The notes under the pieces were generated by a model. It had not been told where the DNA came from. It saw nothing but the letters and a program-made list of their open reading frames with translations, and did not search any database. A stretch of 64,000 nt of DNA, taken from assembly GCA_025403435.1 (NCBI GenBank), contig CM046342.1, positions 16,308,519-16,372,518 on the forward strand, read 5' to 3'. Positions 55,310 to 64,000 of this stretch are shown here, piece after piece (within the stretch, counting starts at the first letter, position 1; the number at the start of each line of letters is the position of its first letter). The translations under genes and the position numbers were made by a program. This DNA is from Artocarpus heterophyllus. Lineage: Eukaryota > Streptophyta > Magnoliopsida > Rosales > Moraceae.

Positions 55310-55972
55310 ATCTGCCTTTTTAAAACACTTTATCCTCTCGTTTATTTCTATTAAAATATATTGTTGGGTTTTTTTATTTGATGGACTACAATTATTTTCT
55401 TTAACATAGTGTCTTAAAAGCATTTTCATGCCATTTTTTTCTGCTTTTTTTTTTTCTTATAAAATGCATCCTCTCTGATTTGTTATTGTTGGAGCAATTG
55501 AAACATGCTCTTCTCTTATTTTACTTCTATTAACATAATTTTTTTCATGTGTCCGTGCTTAATTTTTTTCTCTTAATTTTCATTTTGCCCAAGATGCTTT
55601 ATAGTGTCATTCTTTTCTAATATGTTTCCTTTTTAATAGCTTTTTCCAACATATTTCTATTAAAATATATTTTTTCAAATGTAACTCAATTTAGTTTTTT
55701 CCCTGTGTAATCTGCGTTATTTTAAAAGCAATAATATTTGGAATCTGGATTGGTTGTGTGTTGACTACAATCAACTAAGATATTTATGATTCAAGAAATT
55801 AAAAAATAATTAGAGGATAATCAAAATTTCACATCTAGATGGAACTACAAATTAACTTCCCAGGTGCGCGTGGGATTCAACTAGCGGAAAGAAATGAAAC
55901 CAAAGGAGGACTACTAACAAGTCAAAACTATAACATGCACAGAGTACATAACGCTAAAAAAAATAATTAATG
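55310..55972. other. AT-rich spacer
   Basis: T-rich, with two loosely related TATTAAAATATATT strings near 55353 and 55658. No gene. Confidence 0.45.
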
Positions 55973-56139
55973 TAATGTTTAACAAAATCAGTTCTAACTA
56001 AAACTTTTAGTTGATACAATGTAAACCTTTTACATGTTATAATGCTCATAAAAAATAAACTACAATATAAAACTCTCACATGTTACAATTTTTAGTTTAA
56101 AAGTTTAAATTTTAACCATACTTTGCCAAACACCTTTTA
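55973..56139. mobile_element. degraded MITE, TGTTTGGC family
   Basis: The left end is TAATGTTTAACAAAATCAG; the reversed right end is AAAAGGTGTTTGGCAAAG. The interior has CAATGTAAACC and CAATATAAAACTCTCACATG, as in the intact copies. Confidence 0.6.
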
Positions 56140-56632
56140 AATTATCTACTCTGAAAAATAATACTCCCCTAATTTATCTCAAGTTACTCTCTCAATAATC
56201 TTTGTTGCTCTGCAAATATTATTCAGCCATCTCTCATCACATTGGTAATCTCATTCCATTTTTCATTACGTGAGCCAACCGACACAAGCTAAGACACCCT
56301 ATACATGGCAAAACACCTGATCCTAAACTATCACTTGAATCTCATGTTTCTTTTGTCTTTTGGTGTGTAACGAAAGATGTCCACTTCTTATGAGACACTA
56401 CATGACACAAGAATGGGACATCAACGTACCATACTTTTGGTGCCGACACTTTCAAGACTTTGAAGTTAGGGGACGATAAATGGTTGCATGTGATCTCCGA
56501 TACCTGCCGTGGGACTGGGGGTCCCCAATATTACGCCCCAAATTGTGAGATCCTATAAACCCACTTTTTTTTTTTTTTTTGGGTTTATTATTAGGTCCTT
56601 TTACCGTATGGATTTTATCAATAAGACTTTTG
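56140..56632. other. spacer
   Basis: Nothing supported; mixed sequence with one T-run near 56566-56580. Confidence 0.4.
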
Positions 56633-56807
56633 GGTTACTTGGTATTTCGGTTAAAATAAAATAAAATTATTGGTTCCAACTAATAAAAAGTGTAAAACTC
56701 TCAGCAACTATAATAGAAAATCAAAAAATTACTACCGTATAAAGGTTTTACATGCTATAGTTTTCAATCTAACATATTTAGTTTTAACCACTCTCCCAAA
56801 CACTCTA
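56633..56807. mobile_element. degraded MITE, TGTTTGGC family
   Basis: The reversed right end TAGAGTGTTTGGGAGAGTGG continues into GTTAAAAC, against a worn left end TTACTTGGTATTTCGGTTAA. The interior has GTGTAAAACTCTCAGC. Confidence 0.6.
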
Positions 56808-57630
56808 TTTGTGTTTAACAATTAAGATGTGTTTATTTTCCTTTTAACAAATTTGATGATTGAAAAAAACAATACCTATTTATGGATTACTTTTTTCACC
56901 ATGCACGGTAAAAGTCTCATTATTTTTTTTTAGAGGGAAGAAATCCCCTTATTATTATTGTTATTTTTACCCAAAAAAAAAGTAGAGTAAGGCATTCTAA
57001 ACTTTATTATTCCAAAAAAAAGACTGAACTCTCCGTTATTTCCAATAGGATCCACTTTATTGCTTTCCATTTTGTTTTTAATAGAAAATTCGACCTTTGC
57101 CATTTCACTTTGACGAATCAAGCCTTATTCCTTGCCAATTTGGATGTTAATTGAAACAAATAAAACATTTAAATTTTGTTCAAATTTGTCACCTTAACCT
57201 TCTCCTATTTGTACCGTAAAAAGAAATTCTCCTGTTTACCCCATATACTTATTCCACCTCCAATTGGATGCTATAGCAATCAAAGGACCTATAATGTGAT
57301 AATAAAATATTTCCTCTCTCACACCAATACACATGAAAACAGAAAATCAGTACCATTCTAAGTTTTTTTTTTTTTTTTTTTTTTTTTTTTGTGGTGCTTA
57401 ATGTAAAGAAGTTGAAGAGATACAAAATTGGATTCATATGCTTCCTAACATATACTTCAGAAAAGATAATTTATGAACCAACCAAGCACTCGAGTAAAGG
57501 TTTGAAAAAAAAAAAAGAGAACAAACTAATGGCTTTGCTTGAGCAAATGGCTAGGGAAATTTCTTATTTATCAGTATGTATAATCCAATGCAACAAATTT
57601 GGTAAAATATGTTCATCTAATTGCTTACAC
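56808..57630. other. 3' flank of the GT47 gene, with poly(T) run
   Basis: No other gene is supported. A T28 run at 57363-57390 lies about 240 bp beyond the stop codon. The 3' UTR of the minus-strand gene should fall at about 57400-57630. Confidence 0.55.
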
Positions 57631-59124
57631 TTAATTCCTTTCCCTTTTGTACCAATCAGAAAATGTATACTTGTAATCATCTGGATCTGCAAAACCAACA
57701 CTAGGATCCTTTCCTTCCCTAATCACCCTCCTAACTTCTTCTATTCTCACAAGAACTCCCTCAACTGCCAAATCAAATGCATCTTCAAAACTCTCCAATC
57801 TTGACCTTGGATCTGCATAAACTATCTTTGGTATAAGCCTTATGACTTCTTCTCTCATACCCTTTTCTTCTTCCTTAGAAATTCCGGCCAAAACCTTCTC
57901 AATATCCCCGTCTCTCAAATCCTTCATATCCTTGACAGGGATGTACACAGAATACTTGGTGTAATTCTTGGGAAAATGCCACAAGTACTGTGAATACGCC
58001 GTCCCCGGGTGGAAAAAAACCGGTATGCAGCCCGCCAAAACTGAGTCGAAAGTTGACCTTCTAGTGTAGGAATCCCCTGGGGGCTGCAGGCAATAGACCG
58101 AGCTTTGAAACAATTTCATTACACTGACTGGATTTTTGCAACTGTTCTCAACAGAACCGCAATCTACGAAATTGCAAGAACTCGATGCCTGACATCGATC
58201 GATAACCTTTCCCCGTATGGAATTGGCAAGGTCGGGTCTAGGAGCGCCTGCAAATGTGAACAAGTAAGGCCTTGACACTTTCCTCATCCTGTCCTGCCAT
58301 TCATGCACCGCTCCATCCTCCGAAGGATGGAAGTAGGTCGGATAGGGAATGGCAAAGTCGTTTTTCCACGAGCTCGATTCGATCGAAAGCATTGTCATGT
58401 TCATAGATTCGGGTAAGAATCTGAGTTTGCTACCCCAATCAGAAGACTCATCTGTTTGCCTTCTGAAGTCCCAAGAGATCCTGCCTGCAACCAAGAAATG
58501 GTCTCTCCCCCACATTGTCTTCCACTCGGGTTTCTTCGAAAGCCAATTAACTAGATCATAGGCCGAAGAGTCTCTCACCGAGATGTTCGGATCCCACAAA
58601 CGGAGACTAACATCTAAGCCTGCATAAAATGGTACGAACACAGCTGATGCAAGTGAAGAATCATTTGTCAAACACTTGTACTGCTTCATTCTGCTGTGGA
58701 AAATGACTTCTAACAAGAATTGGTTTGTTGAGAACCAACTCTTGTTGGACAAAACGCCTTCAAAACCATCAATTTCAGGACCAAGACCCTCGTTCTCTAA
58801 GTAAGGACACATTGAGTTTTCAGTTCCTCTAGTGAGAAGCTTGCAATTCTTGAGCAAATTTTTGTTGAATCTGCTTGGAAGATTATGGACATATATGTAT
58901 TTACCGTAGCAAGAATCTAAAGTGGAGTTCTTGGGGATAAAATTGGTTTTGTTCTTGGAAAAAACAAGTGGGTTTTTTTGTTTGATGACTAAAACATTGA
59001 CCCTTTTGTCTGTACCCATTAAAGCTGAGTAATCAAAGCAAAGGAGAACGGTAAATAAGGCAACGGAAGTGAAGATCGCAAACCAGACTTCTTGAGAGCA
59101 CTTTCTGATCGCTGGCTTTTCCAT
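57631..59124 (-). CDS. GT47 exostosin-family glycosyltransferase, MUR3/xyloglucan galactosyltransferase type
   Basis: A single exon of 497 codons, as usual for this GT47 subgroup. The start at 59124-59122 opens MEKPAIRKC, followed by one hydrophobic segment at residues 13-30 (a type II Golgi anchor) and a lumenal stem. The exostosin domain begins near residue 73 with GKYIYVHNLPSRFN. It includes the segment FVPFYAGLDVS, WGRDHFLVAGRISWDF, the FTFAGAPRP motif, FCLQPPGDSYTRRS-like VYCLQPPGDSYTRRSTFDS, and GCIPVFFHPGTAYSQYLWHFP; the last two form the conserved sugar-nucleotide side. The order fits MUR3/XLT2-like enzymes that add galactose to xyloglucan in the Golgi. Which linkage it makes cannot be read from sequence. 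The frame extends 60 codons upstream to 59304, but that extension has no family similarity. Confidence 0.9.
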   Translation of the reverse strand: MEKPAIRKCSQEVWFAIFTSVALFTVLLCFDYSALMGTDKRVNVLVIKQKNPLVFSKNKTNFIPKNSTLDSCYGKYIYVHNLPSRFNKNLLKNCKLLTRGTENSMCPYLENEGLGPEIDGFEGVLSNKSWFSTNQFLLEVIFHSRMKQYKCLTNDSSLASAVFVPFYAGLDVSLRLWDPNISVRDSSAYDLVNWLSKKPEWKTMWGRDHFLVAGRISWDFRRQTDESSDWGSKLRFLPESMNMTMLSIESSSWKNDFAIPYPTYFHPSEDGAVHEWQDRMRKVSRPYLFTFAGAPRPDLANSIRGKVIDRCQASSSCNFVDCGSVENSCKNPVSVMKLFQSSVYCLQPPGDSYTRRSTFDSVLAGCIPVFFHPGTAYSQYLWHFPKNYTKYSVYIPVKDMKDLRDGDIEKVLAGISKEEEKGMREEVIRLIPKIVYADPRSRLESFEDAFDLAVEGVLVRIEEVRRVIREGKDPSVGFADPDDYKYTFSDWYKRERN

Positions 59125-59337
59125 TGTTGTTCTGAATTCTGAGAAGAAAATAAAACAGAAAAGCATGGGGATTTTGTTCTTTTTGTGATAAATGATGAAA
59201 ATGAAGGATTGCCCATATGGATTTGTGATGAGGATTTTGAGAGGAAGCAAACGTCCGTTACTCTGGCAGCAAATTAAAGCAAAGTCATAAATATGGCGGA
59301 ACACATGTCCCTATCCAATTGATCTTTCTAGACTTTA
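59125..59337 (-). promoter_or_regulatory. 5' flank of the GT47 gene
   Basis: It should contain the 5' UTR and core promoter. The nearest repeat begins at 59338, so the native proximal promoter is short or includes that element. No clear TATA box was chosen. Confidence 0.4.
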
Positions 59338-59882
59338 TCTTAATCAAAGGACTTTTGACGCATTTAGTCCTTAAATTTATGTTTTTTTGCAATATGGTCC
59401 AATTTTTTGTAACAATCAAATCCTTAAACTTAACTAAATATAACAATTAAGTCCCTAGTTACAAATTTGTCAAAATTAAGACATAAGACAATTACGTAAG
59501 ATGCACATGAGTTATTTAAAAGTGAAAAGGCGGAATTTTGAACGTTACAATGATTAAAATATACACATAAGCTAACAAAATTGTTAAAAAAATCAACAAT
59601 GAAAAATTTTATTTTGTTTTTTCTTCTTTTTTGGGTATAAAATTAAGCAATTTCTCTTATAGTCTTGTTAGAAGCAAATGAGGTGCATGAGTCTTCTAAA
59701 TGAGTCAAGTGTATCTTATGTGATCGTTTTCGGTCCCAATTTTGTAGAAGATTGTGATTATGACCTAATTTTTACACTTTGTTAAGTTTAAAGACTCAAT
59801 TGCTACAAACAAAAGTTTAAGGACTACATTGTATAAAAGCTAAAAATTTAAGAAGCAAATGTGCCAAATCAAAAGAGTCAAT
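59338..59882. mobile_element. fold-back, MULE-like MITE, about 545 bp
   Basis: The left end reads GGACTTTTGACGCATTTAG and continues TCCTTAAATTTATG. The right end reversed reads GACTCTTTTGATTTGGCACA, TTTGCTTCTTAAATTTTTAG. Similarity continues for roughly 110 bp, including CCTTAAACTTAACTAAAT against CTTTAAACTTAACAAAGT. Long TIRs with a non-coding AT-rich centre suit a Mutator-like MITE. The duplication was not identified. Confidence 0.6.
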
Positions 59883-59973
59883 TACATAATCATACTTCTT
59901 AGTTTTAACTAATTCTCAATCTATGTCAATTACATAATCATACTTCTTAGTTTTAACTAATTCTCAATCTATC
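59878..59973. repeat. 48-bp perfect tandem duplication
   Basis: The unit beginning TCAATTACATAATCATACTT is present twice in a row (59878-59925 and 59926-59973). Confidence 0.92.
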
Positions 59974-59984
59974 TCTCTATTTTT

Positions 59985-60336
59985 AAAAACTACAAAAGTA
60001 TCCTTTCAATTTAAAAATTTATTTTAATTTTATCCTTATGGATAGAAAAAAAAATTTTGAGCAAAACAACATAACTGCCTTATAACAGTTATAAAAAAAT
60101 TCATAAATTCAAACATAAAAAACCATCCAATTTCAAAAAAAAAATCTCAACTTTTACGGCTTGTAGAATAAAATATTTCTATAAATTTTTATCAAGCAGA
60201 ATAATATATTTCATAAGTAAATTTGGTCTAATTAAGGATATCATTGTCTTATCTTCATATTTTTTCTATCCAAAAAGTATGCAATGGATAAAATTAAAAT
60301 AAGTTTTTTTTTAAATCCAAAAAATACTCATAAAAC
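59985..60336. mobile_element. fold-back element, about 350 bp
   Basis: The left arm (AAAACTACAAAAGTATCC.. to TTTATCCTTATGGATAG) and the reversed right arm (GTTTTATGAGTATTTTTTGG.. to TTTATCCATTGCATAC) share about 65 bp of imperfect inverted repeat, with TTTATTTTAATTTTATCC in common. Non-coding. Confidence 0.55.
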
Positions 60337-61563
60337 AACGGATCTTAGTTTCAAAGATACACGATTTTATGAATGATGAAATTTTATGCTGTAAGGATGA
60401 AAATGATTTTTCTAATAAATACCAGACTCGTAGCTTGAGAAAAGTCACGTGCGCTTCTGATGAGACTCAATCTGAAACACTCCAAAGAAGTCCACGAGTT
60501 GGAAGTTAGAATATAAAGCCAAGGGAATGTTACTGTCATTCTAGACCTAAAGTCGCACGATTGTGGATGACCTTTGGCATCATATGACAATCAATACTAG
60601 GCATTCCGCAAATTATGGAGTCATCATAATTCTTCATGAAAAGTGTAATAAAGTGAAACGACTATTAAATTTTATTAATGATTATTTTGTTTCATTTTCA
60701 AACTATAAATCTGCTACAACAAACAAGGGTGAGGATCCTATTTATTCGTGGTGACCATCTTTCTGTCCACGCCTTGCTGCAATCAATTTTAAGTTAAAGG
60801 TATCCTGTTTTCTTAATCAATTCAAAAAATAATAATAATTGCCATCGATGTAACCTGACGTGTTTAAAGTTAACTACAAGGAAAAAGGGTTTCCAATCAC
60901 AAAAAGCTTGTTCATCCTTGTTCTTAATGTAAATAACTTGCAAATTTTCAAATTTTGAAACGCCAAAGCTTTATTTAAGTGAATAAATCTGTGGATGGAA
61001 AAGAGCACGTGAATAAGGCGTGCCAAGACTCAGACCAAAATTATCCGCAGCGTTCCTTGACATCATTGTTTAATAAATTTACTACTAGTGTATTGAGGAA
61101 ACCACATAGATTGTAAAAGGGGTTAGTCATTGATTTATAAGTGTGAATAAAAGTCTCGTCTTTTGAGTTAGTTTTTGAAAATGAATAAGCCTAATCCCCG
61201 TGACATTGGGATCAAAATTAACTAACAAGTCTCATTTCTCCTAACCGGGAAAAAGAAGAGAAAACCAGGTGGTATACCCTTTTTTTAATATAACTATTAT
61301 GCTTTGTTTTTTTTTTTCTTTTGATTTTTACTATTTCTTCTAGCTAAAAAGGCTAAAATATCTTAAATATCACATACCTGTGATGCCTTGGGAGGGAGGT
61401 CAGTAAGTTTTGGGTAAAGAAGATGAAAATAAGTAAAATAAGTAAAGAAAAATACATTAAAGTAAGGAAAATTTAGTAAATTTACTCATAAGATGAATAA
61501 ATATCATTAATTTTCATTAAATATCATCAATCATCACCATCACATGAATGCGACAAAGGTGGA
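60337..61563. other. spacer without supported features
   Basis: Mixed AT-rich sequence. The short open frames lack any family resemblance. No RNA gene was recognised. Confidence 0.4.
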
Positions 61564-62005
61564 TGTTGCGAAATTAATGCGATGGAAACAAAGAACAAAA
61601 ACATGCAGAGAATTTACGTAAAAATCCAAAACAGGAAAAACCACAGGCAGAGGAGAAGAAAATCACTAAAATCGTGAAGATTACAATGGAGGCGCTAGAG
61701 AAGCTCAAAATTCACTAATTATTAAGCCTTAACGCAATACATCATATATATAGGTATAGGCAAAACCCTATGGGCCCAAAAACATAAACTAAACAGCCCA
61801 ACAACAACGGTCCGTAGCGCGTGGGCTCCGCCCCTGCACCCCCAGCGAGATCAATGGTGGGCCACGAGATCGAGCATATCGGCCTGATCCCTCCGCCACT
61901 ACCGCAGATCTCATGAAAAATCCCACTTTTATTTTTCACCGCAATTGTCGTACCACGAGCTTTTCGAGTTGGGTCAAACTGAATTCGGGTCACTATACTC
62001 TAACA
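61564..62005 (-). repeat. solo LTR, copia type (442 bp)
   Basis: On the minus strand it runs TGTTAGAGTATAG to CGCATTAATTTCGCAACA. Its ends pair as TGTT/AACA. The flanks gtgga (61559-61563) and atgga (62006-62010) are a one-mismatch target duplication. There is a TATATATAGGT TATA-like block near 61742-61755 on the plus strand. No pol sequence adjoins it. Confidence 0.7.
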
Positions 62006-62029
62006 ATGGACAATTAAGGTGTTATTATC

Positions 62030-63820
62030 ATTCACCATCACGTGAAAACTAGCCACAAATATAAGTAGGTGAGTAACAGTAAATCATATAATTAATATAA
62101 ACTCATTGAAAAACCATCGTAAATTATCATCTCTGACATAAACTAAAATATACAATTGATAGAGATGAAAACAACATCAACACCGGAACAAATCGTACAG
62201 TATATGTATCATACAACAGTTCCCAAAAAATACCATCTTTACTCCTAGAGCCAGGTCTTAATCTTAGACCCATCCTTCCTTCTCAGACCTGGAAGGGGAA
62301 TTTTTTTTAAAAAAAAAGAAAAGAAAACGTGAGTGGAAGGCTCAGTAGGATAATTGTTTAAAAACAATTTGTTTAAAAAAAACAGTTATAGATAAAAATA
62401 TCATTCGTAAACTAATCTCAAGATCTTAACAAAAATCAATAAATACTTACTTGAATGAAACTTGATAAAATACCACCGTACGGGTTTTGAAAATCCGAAA
62501 AGAATATCAAAATACAATTCTTCAAAATCATGACAAAAATTGTTTCTACAATCATTTAAAAGGTCAAGCATTTGGCCAAAACAGTTTAAAAAGAGCTACC
62601 AAAGAAAGGGATAAAAATATATGTATATCCTACCTCATTTGAAATCCAATAACGTAAGCTCCAAATAAAATTTAATGTATGCTCTATATACGTTCAAAAC
62701 CTTGAAAACTGCATTTAAAATCAGAAATCACATTTAACAAATATCATTATGTCAGTTTAATTATCAGTGTGCCTCTTAACTTAAAATAATATGAACACAA
62801 AATCATAATATTTTTTAAAACATTTCTAAATCATTAAAAATTAAAAACTGAAAAAAAAAACAAATTTCAAAGTTCACAGTCGGCCTGTCGAACATCTTGG
62901 TTCGGCCTACCGAACCTGGATAGTTCGGTCTTCCAAACATTCAGAACGGCCTGCCTGCCGAACTGCTACAGTTAAGCCTGTCGAATATATGAATCCGGCC
63001 TACCGAACTTTTTGAATTCGGCAATTCGGCATGCCGAAGGTCAAGTTCAGCCTGTCGAACTGGCAAAATCTGAAAAATTTCAGGTTTCGAGTCTCGGCCA
63101 ATCCGGGCTCGAAACCCAATTTTAAACATATTTTTCAATTTCTATATCATGAAAATCATACAAAAAGTATAGAAAACTATAATAGAACAAGTTTAAACCA
63201 TTTTTCCGAAATTTAAACTCAATTTCACAATGGATTTGGAAATCTAAGAAAAATGCAAAAACTTGATTAAGTTGATTTTTGTTCAAATAAAGCTTAGATT
63301 CATAGTAAAACAAGTCCTATAAGCTTAGATTAAACATTATCCAAGCTCATTAAAGTTCGGATTCAACAATCAAAGAAAATTTAAAAAATTAAAAATAAAA
63401 CTTTGATATTTTAAGAAAAAGGAAAACTAACCTTTAGGAAGATTTTTAGATGAAAAATTGATGATTTGAACTTGTTCCTTGGCCTCAAATCAATGGCAAA
63501 GAGCTTGAGTTTGAAAAGTTTTAGAGAGAAAGAGAAAGAGAGGGCGTCAGGTGAAGAGAGAAAGAGAGAGAAAAAGATAAAGAGCATGAAAGAAAAGAAA
63601 AAGTAAAAGGAAAAGAAAAGGAAAAGGCCCAAGAGGATTTTCATAAATATGGGAAAAATGTAATATAAAAATATCATTTGATATTTTAAAATCAAAAATC
63701 AAATTTTAAATATAACAAATGCAATAAAATCTTCAAATAACTAAAATTAACAATAAAAATTACACCAGCATACTTAAACTTAACATAATAAATTCTATTT
63801 TAAAATTTAGGGGTGTTATA
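62030..63820 (-). repeat. Ty3/gypsy-type LTR, relative of 5473-7590, left end uncertain
   Basis: Read on the minus strand from 63820: TATAACACCCC (a worn TGTAACACC start), a CT-rich tract (63610-63520), a leader-like region, the TTCGGC module array (63065-62877), and then CCTACTGAGCCTTCCACTCAC near 62350 followed by a CAGGTCTGAG block. This is the same succession as at 5473-7590. No interior domains follow inside the window. Confidence 0.6.
62877..63065. repeat. TTCGGC..GCCGAA module array (about 8 units)
   Basis: Units of about 23 bp have the core TTCGGCCTGCCGAAC and variants. Each near-palindromic core is followed by a short variable linker. It corresponds, inverted, to 6230-6450. Confidence 0.82.
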
Positions 63821-64000
63821 ATACCTAATCTTAATCCAAAATATTTAAGAATAATATTGTCTTTATATTTATTGCAAATGGCATGTTTTAAATCTTCTCA
63901 TAGAAGTGGAAAGATTAAAAAACAATACCACAAAATTAGTATTTCTCAAATTGGTCTGAAAATGAATCGATGGCTATTTGACTTAGAGGTCGATGAGTGA
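63821..64000. other. window edge, nothing recognised
   Basis: AT-rich sequence without a supported feature. Confidence 0.4.

Noticed and set aside
57391..57804. 137-codon plus-strand frame
   Set aside because: It overlaps the 3' end of the GT47 gene on the opposite strand and has no recognisable domain.
59125..59304. Start codon at 59304 adding 60 residues to the GT47 protein
   Set aside because: A type II membrane protein with its anchor at residues 13-30 fits the family, whereas the extension looks like translated 5' UTR.
1..64000. tRNA, rRNA or snRNA genes
   Set aside because: I looked for tRNA B-box-like and T-loop patterns and conserved rRNA/snRNA strings and found none that I could support by eye.

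Overview
This is plant nuclear DNA, almost certainly from a eudicot. It is AT-rich and spliced host genes are sparse among nested LTR retrotransposons, LINE fragments and MITEs. Only two host genes are supported, both on the minus strand: a class A4-type heat stress transcription factor (8357-12683, two exons, one 2.9 kb intron in the DNA-binding domain) and a single-exon GT47 exostosin-family glycosyltransferase of the MUR3/xyloglucan galactosyltransferase type (57631-59124). Nearly everything else is mobile or repeat-derived.

Layout, left to right. 1-4798: minus-strand Ty1/copia element cut by the window edge, with decayed RT, integrase and gag, a leader full of short palindromes, PBS and 5' LTR. 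4803-5310: two worn MITEs. 5473-about 7590: Ty3/gypsy-type LTR carrying a tandem array of a short TTCGGC..GCCGAA module. 8357-12683: HSFA4-like gene, with a LINE remnant and simple repeats in its intron. 13113-13842: non-autonomous hAT element with a perfect 8-bp target duplication, close upstream of that gene. 14042-14460: duplicated gene-fragment-like sequence. 14738-24696: complete but dead minus-strand copia element with unusually long LTRs. 25161-25328: MITE. 25554-30513: dead plus-strand copia element. 30514-34632: AT-rich repeat-derived DNA with one GC-rich patch split by a Tourist-like MITE. 34633-40676: remnant of a Tekay/Del-like gypsy element whose LTR is 3.8 kb. 40677-41640: Tat-like gag-protease fragment. 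42010-44081: 3' part of a copia element. 44082-47840: solo 3.76 kb LTR, an inverted copy of the one at 36870-40676. 49302-55045: very young Ty3/gypsy chromovirus inserted in a LINE fragment. 55129-56807: MITEs. 57631-59124: GT47 gene. 59338-60336: two fold-back elements. 61564-62005: copia-type solo LTR. About 62030-63820: second gypsy LTR with the TTCGGC module array.

The most interesting element is the chromovirus at 49302-55045. Its two 515-bp LTRs read as identical, and one in-frame stop interrupts an otherwise continuous gag-pol frame. The U3 of each LTR holds 13 consecutive 10-bp units in which a GNN triplet and an NNC triplet alternate every 5 bp, which is the geometry of heat shock elements. 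That suggests a heat-responsive, recently mobile Ty3 element, and the window also contains an HSF gene. The second theme is that short palindromic modules (TTCGGC..GCCGAA; AAAACGAC..GTCGTTTT) form arrays in LTRs or untranslated leaders of unrelated retrotransposons. All functional statements here are inferences from sequence reading; no database search or alignment software was used.
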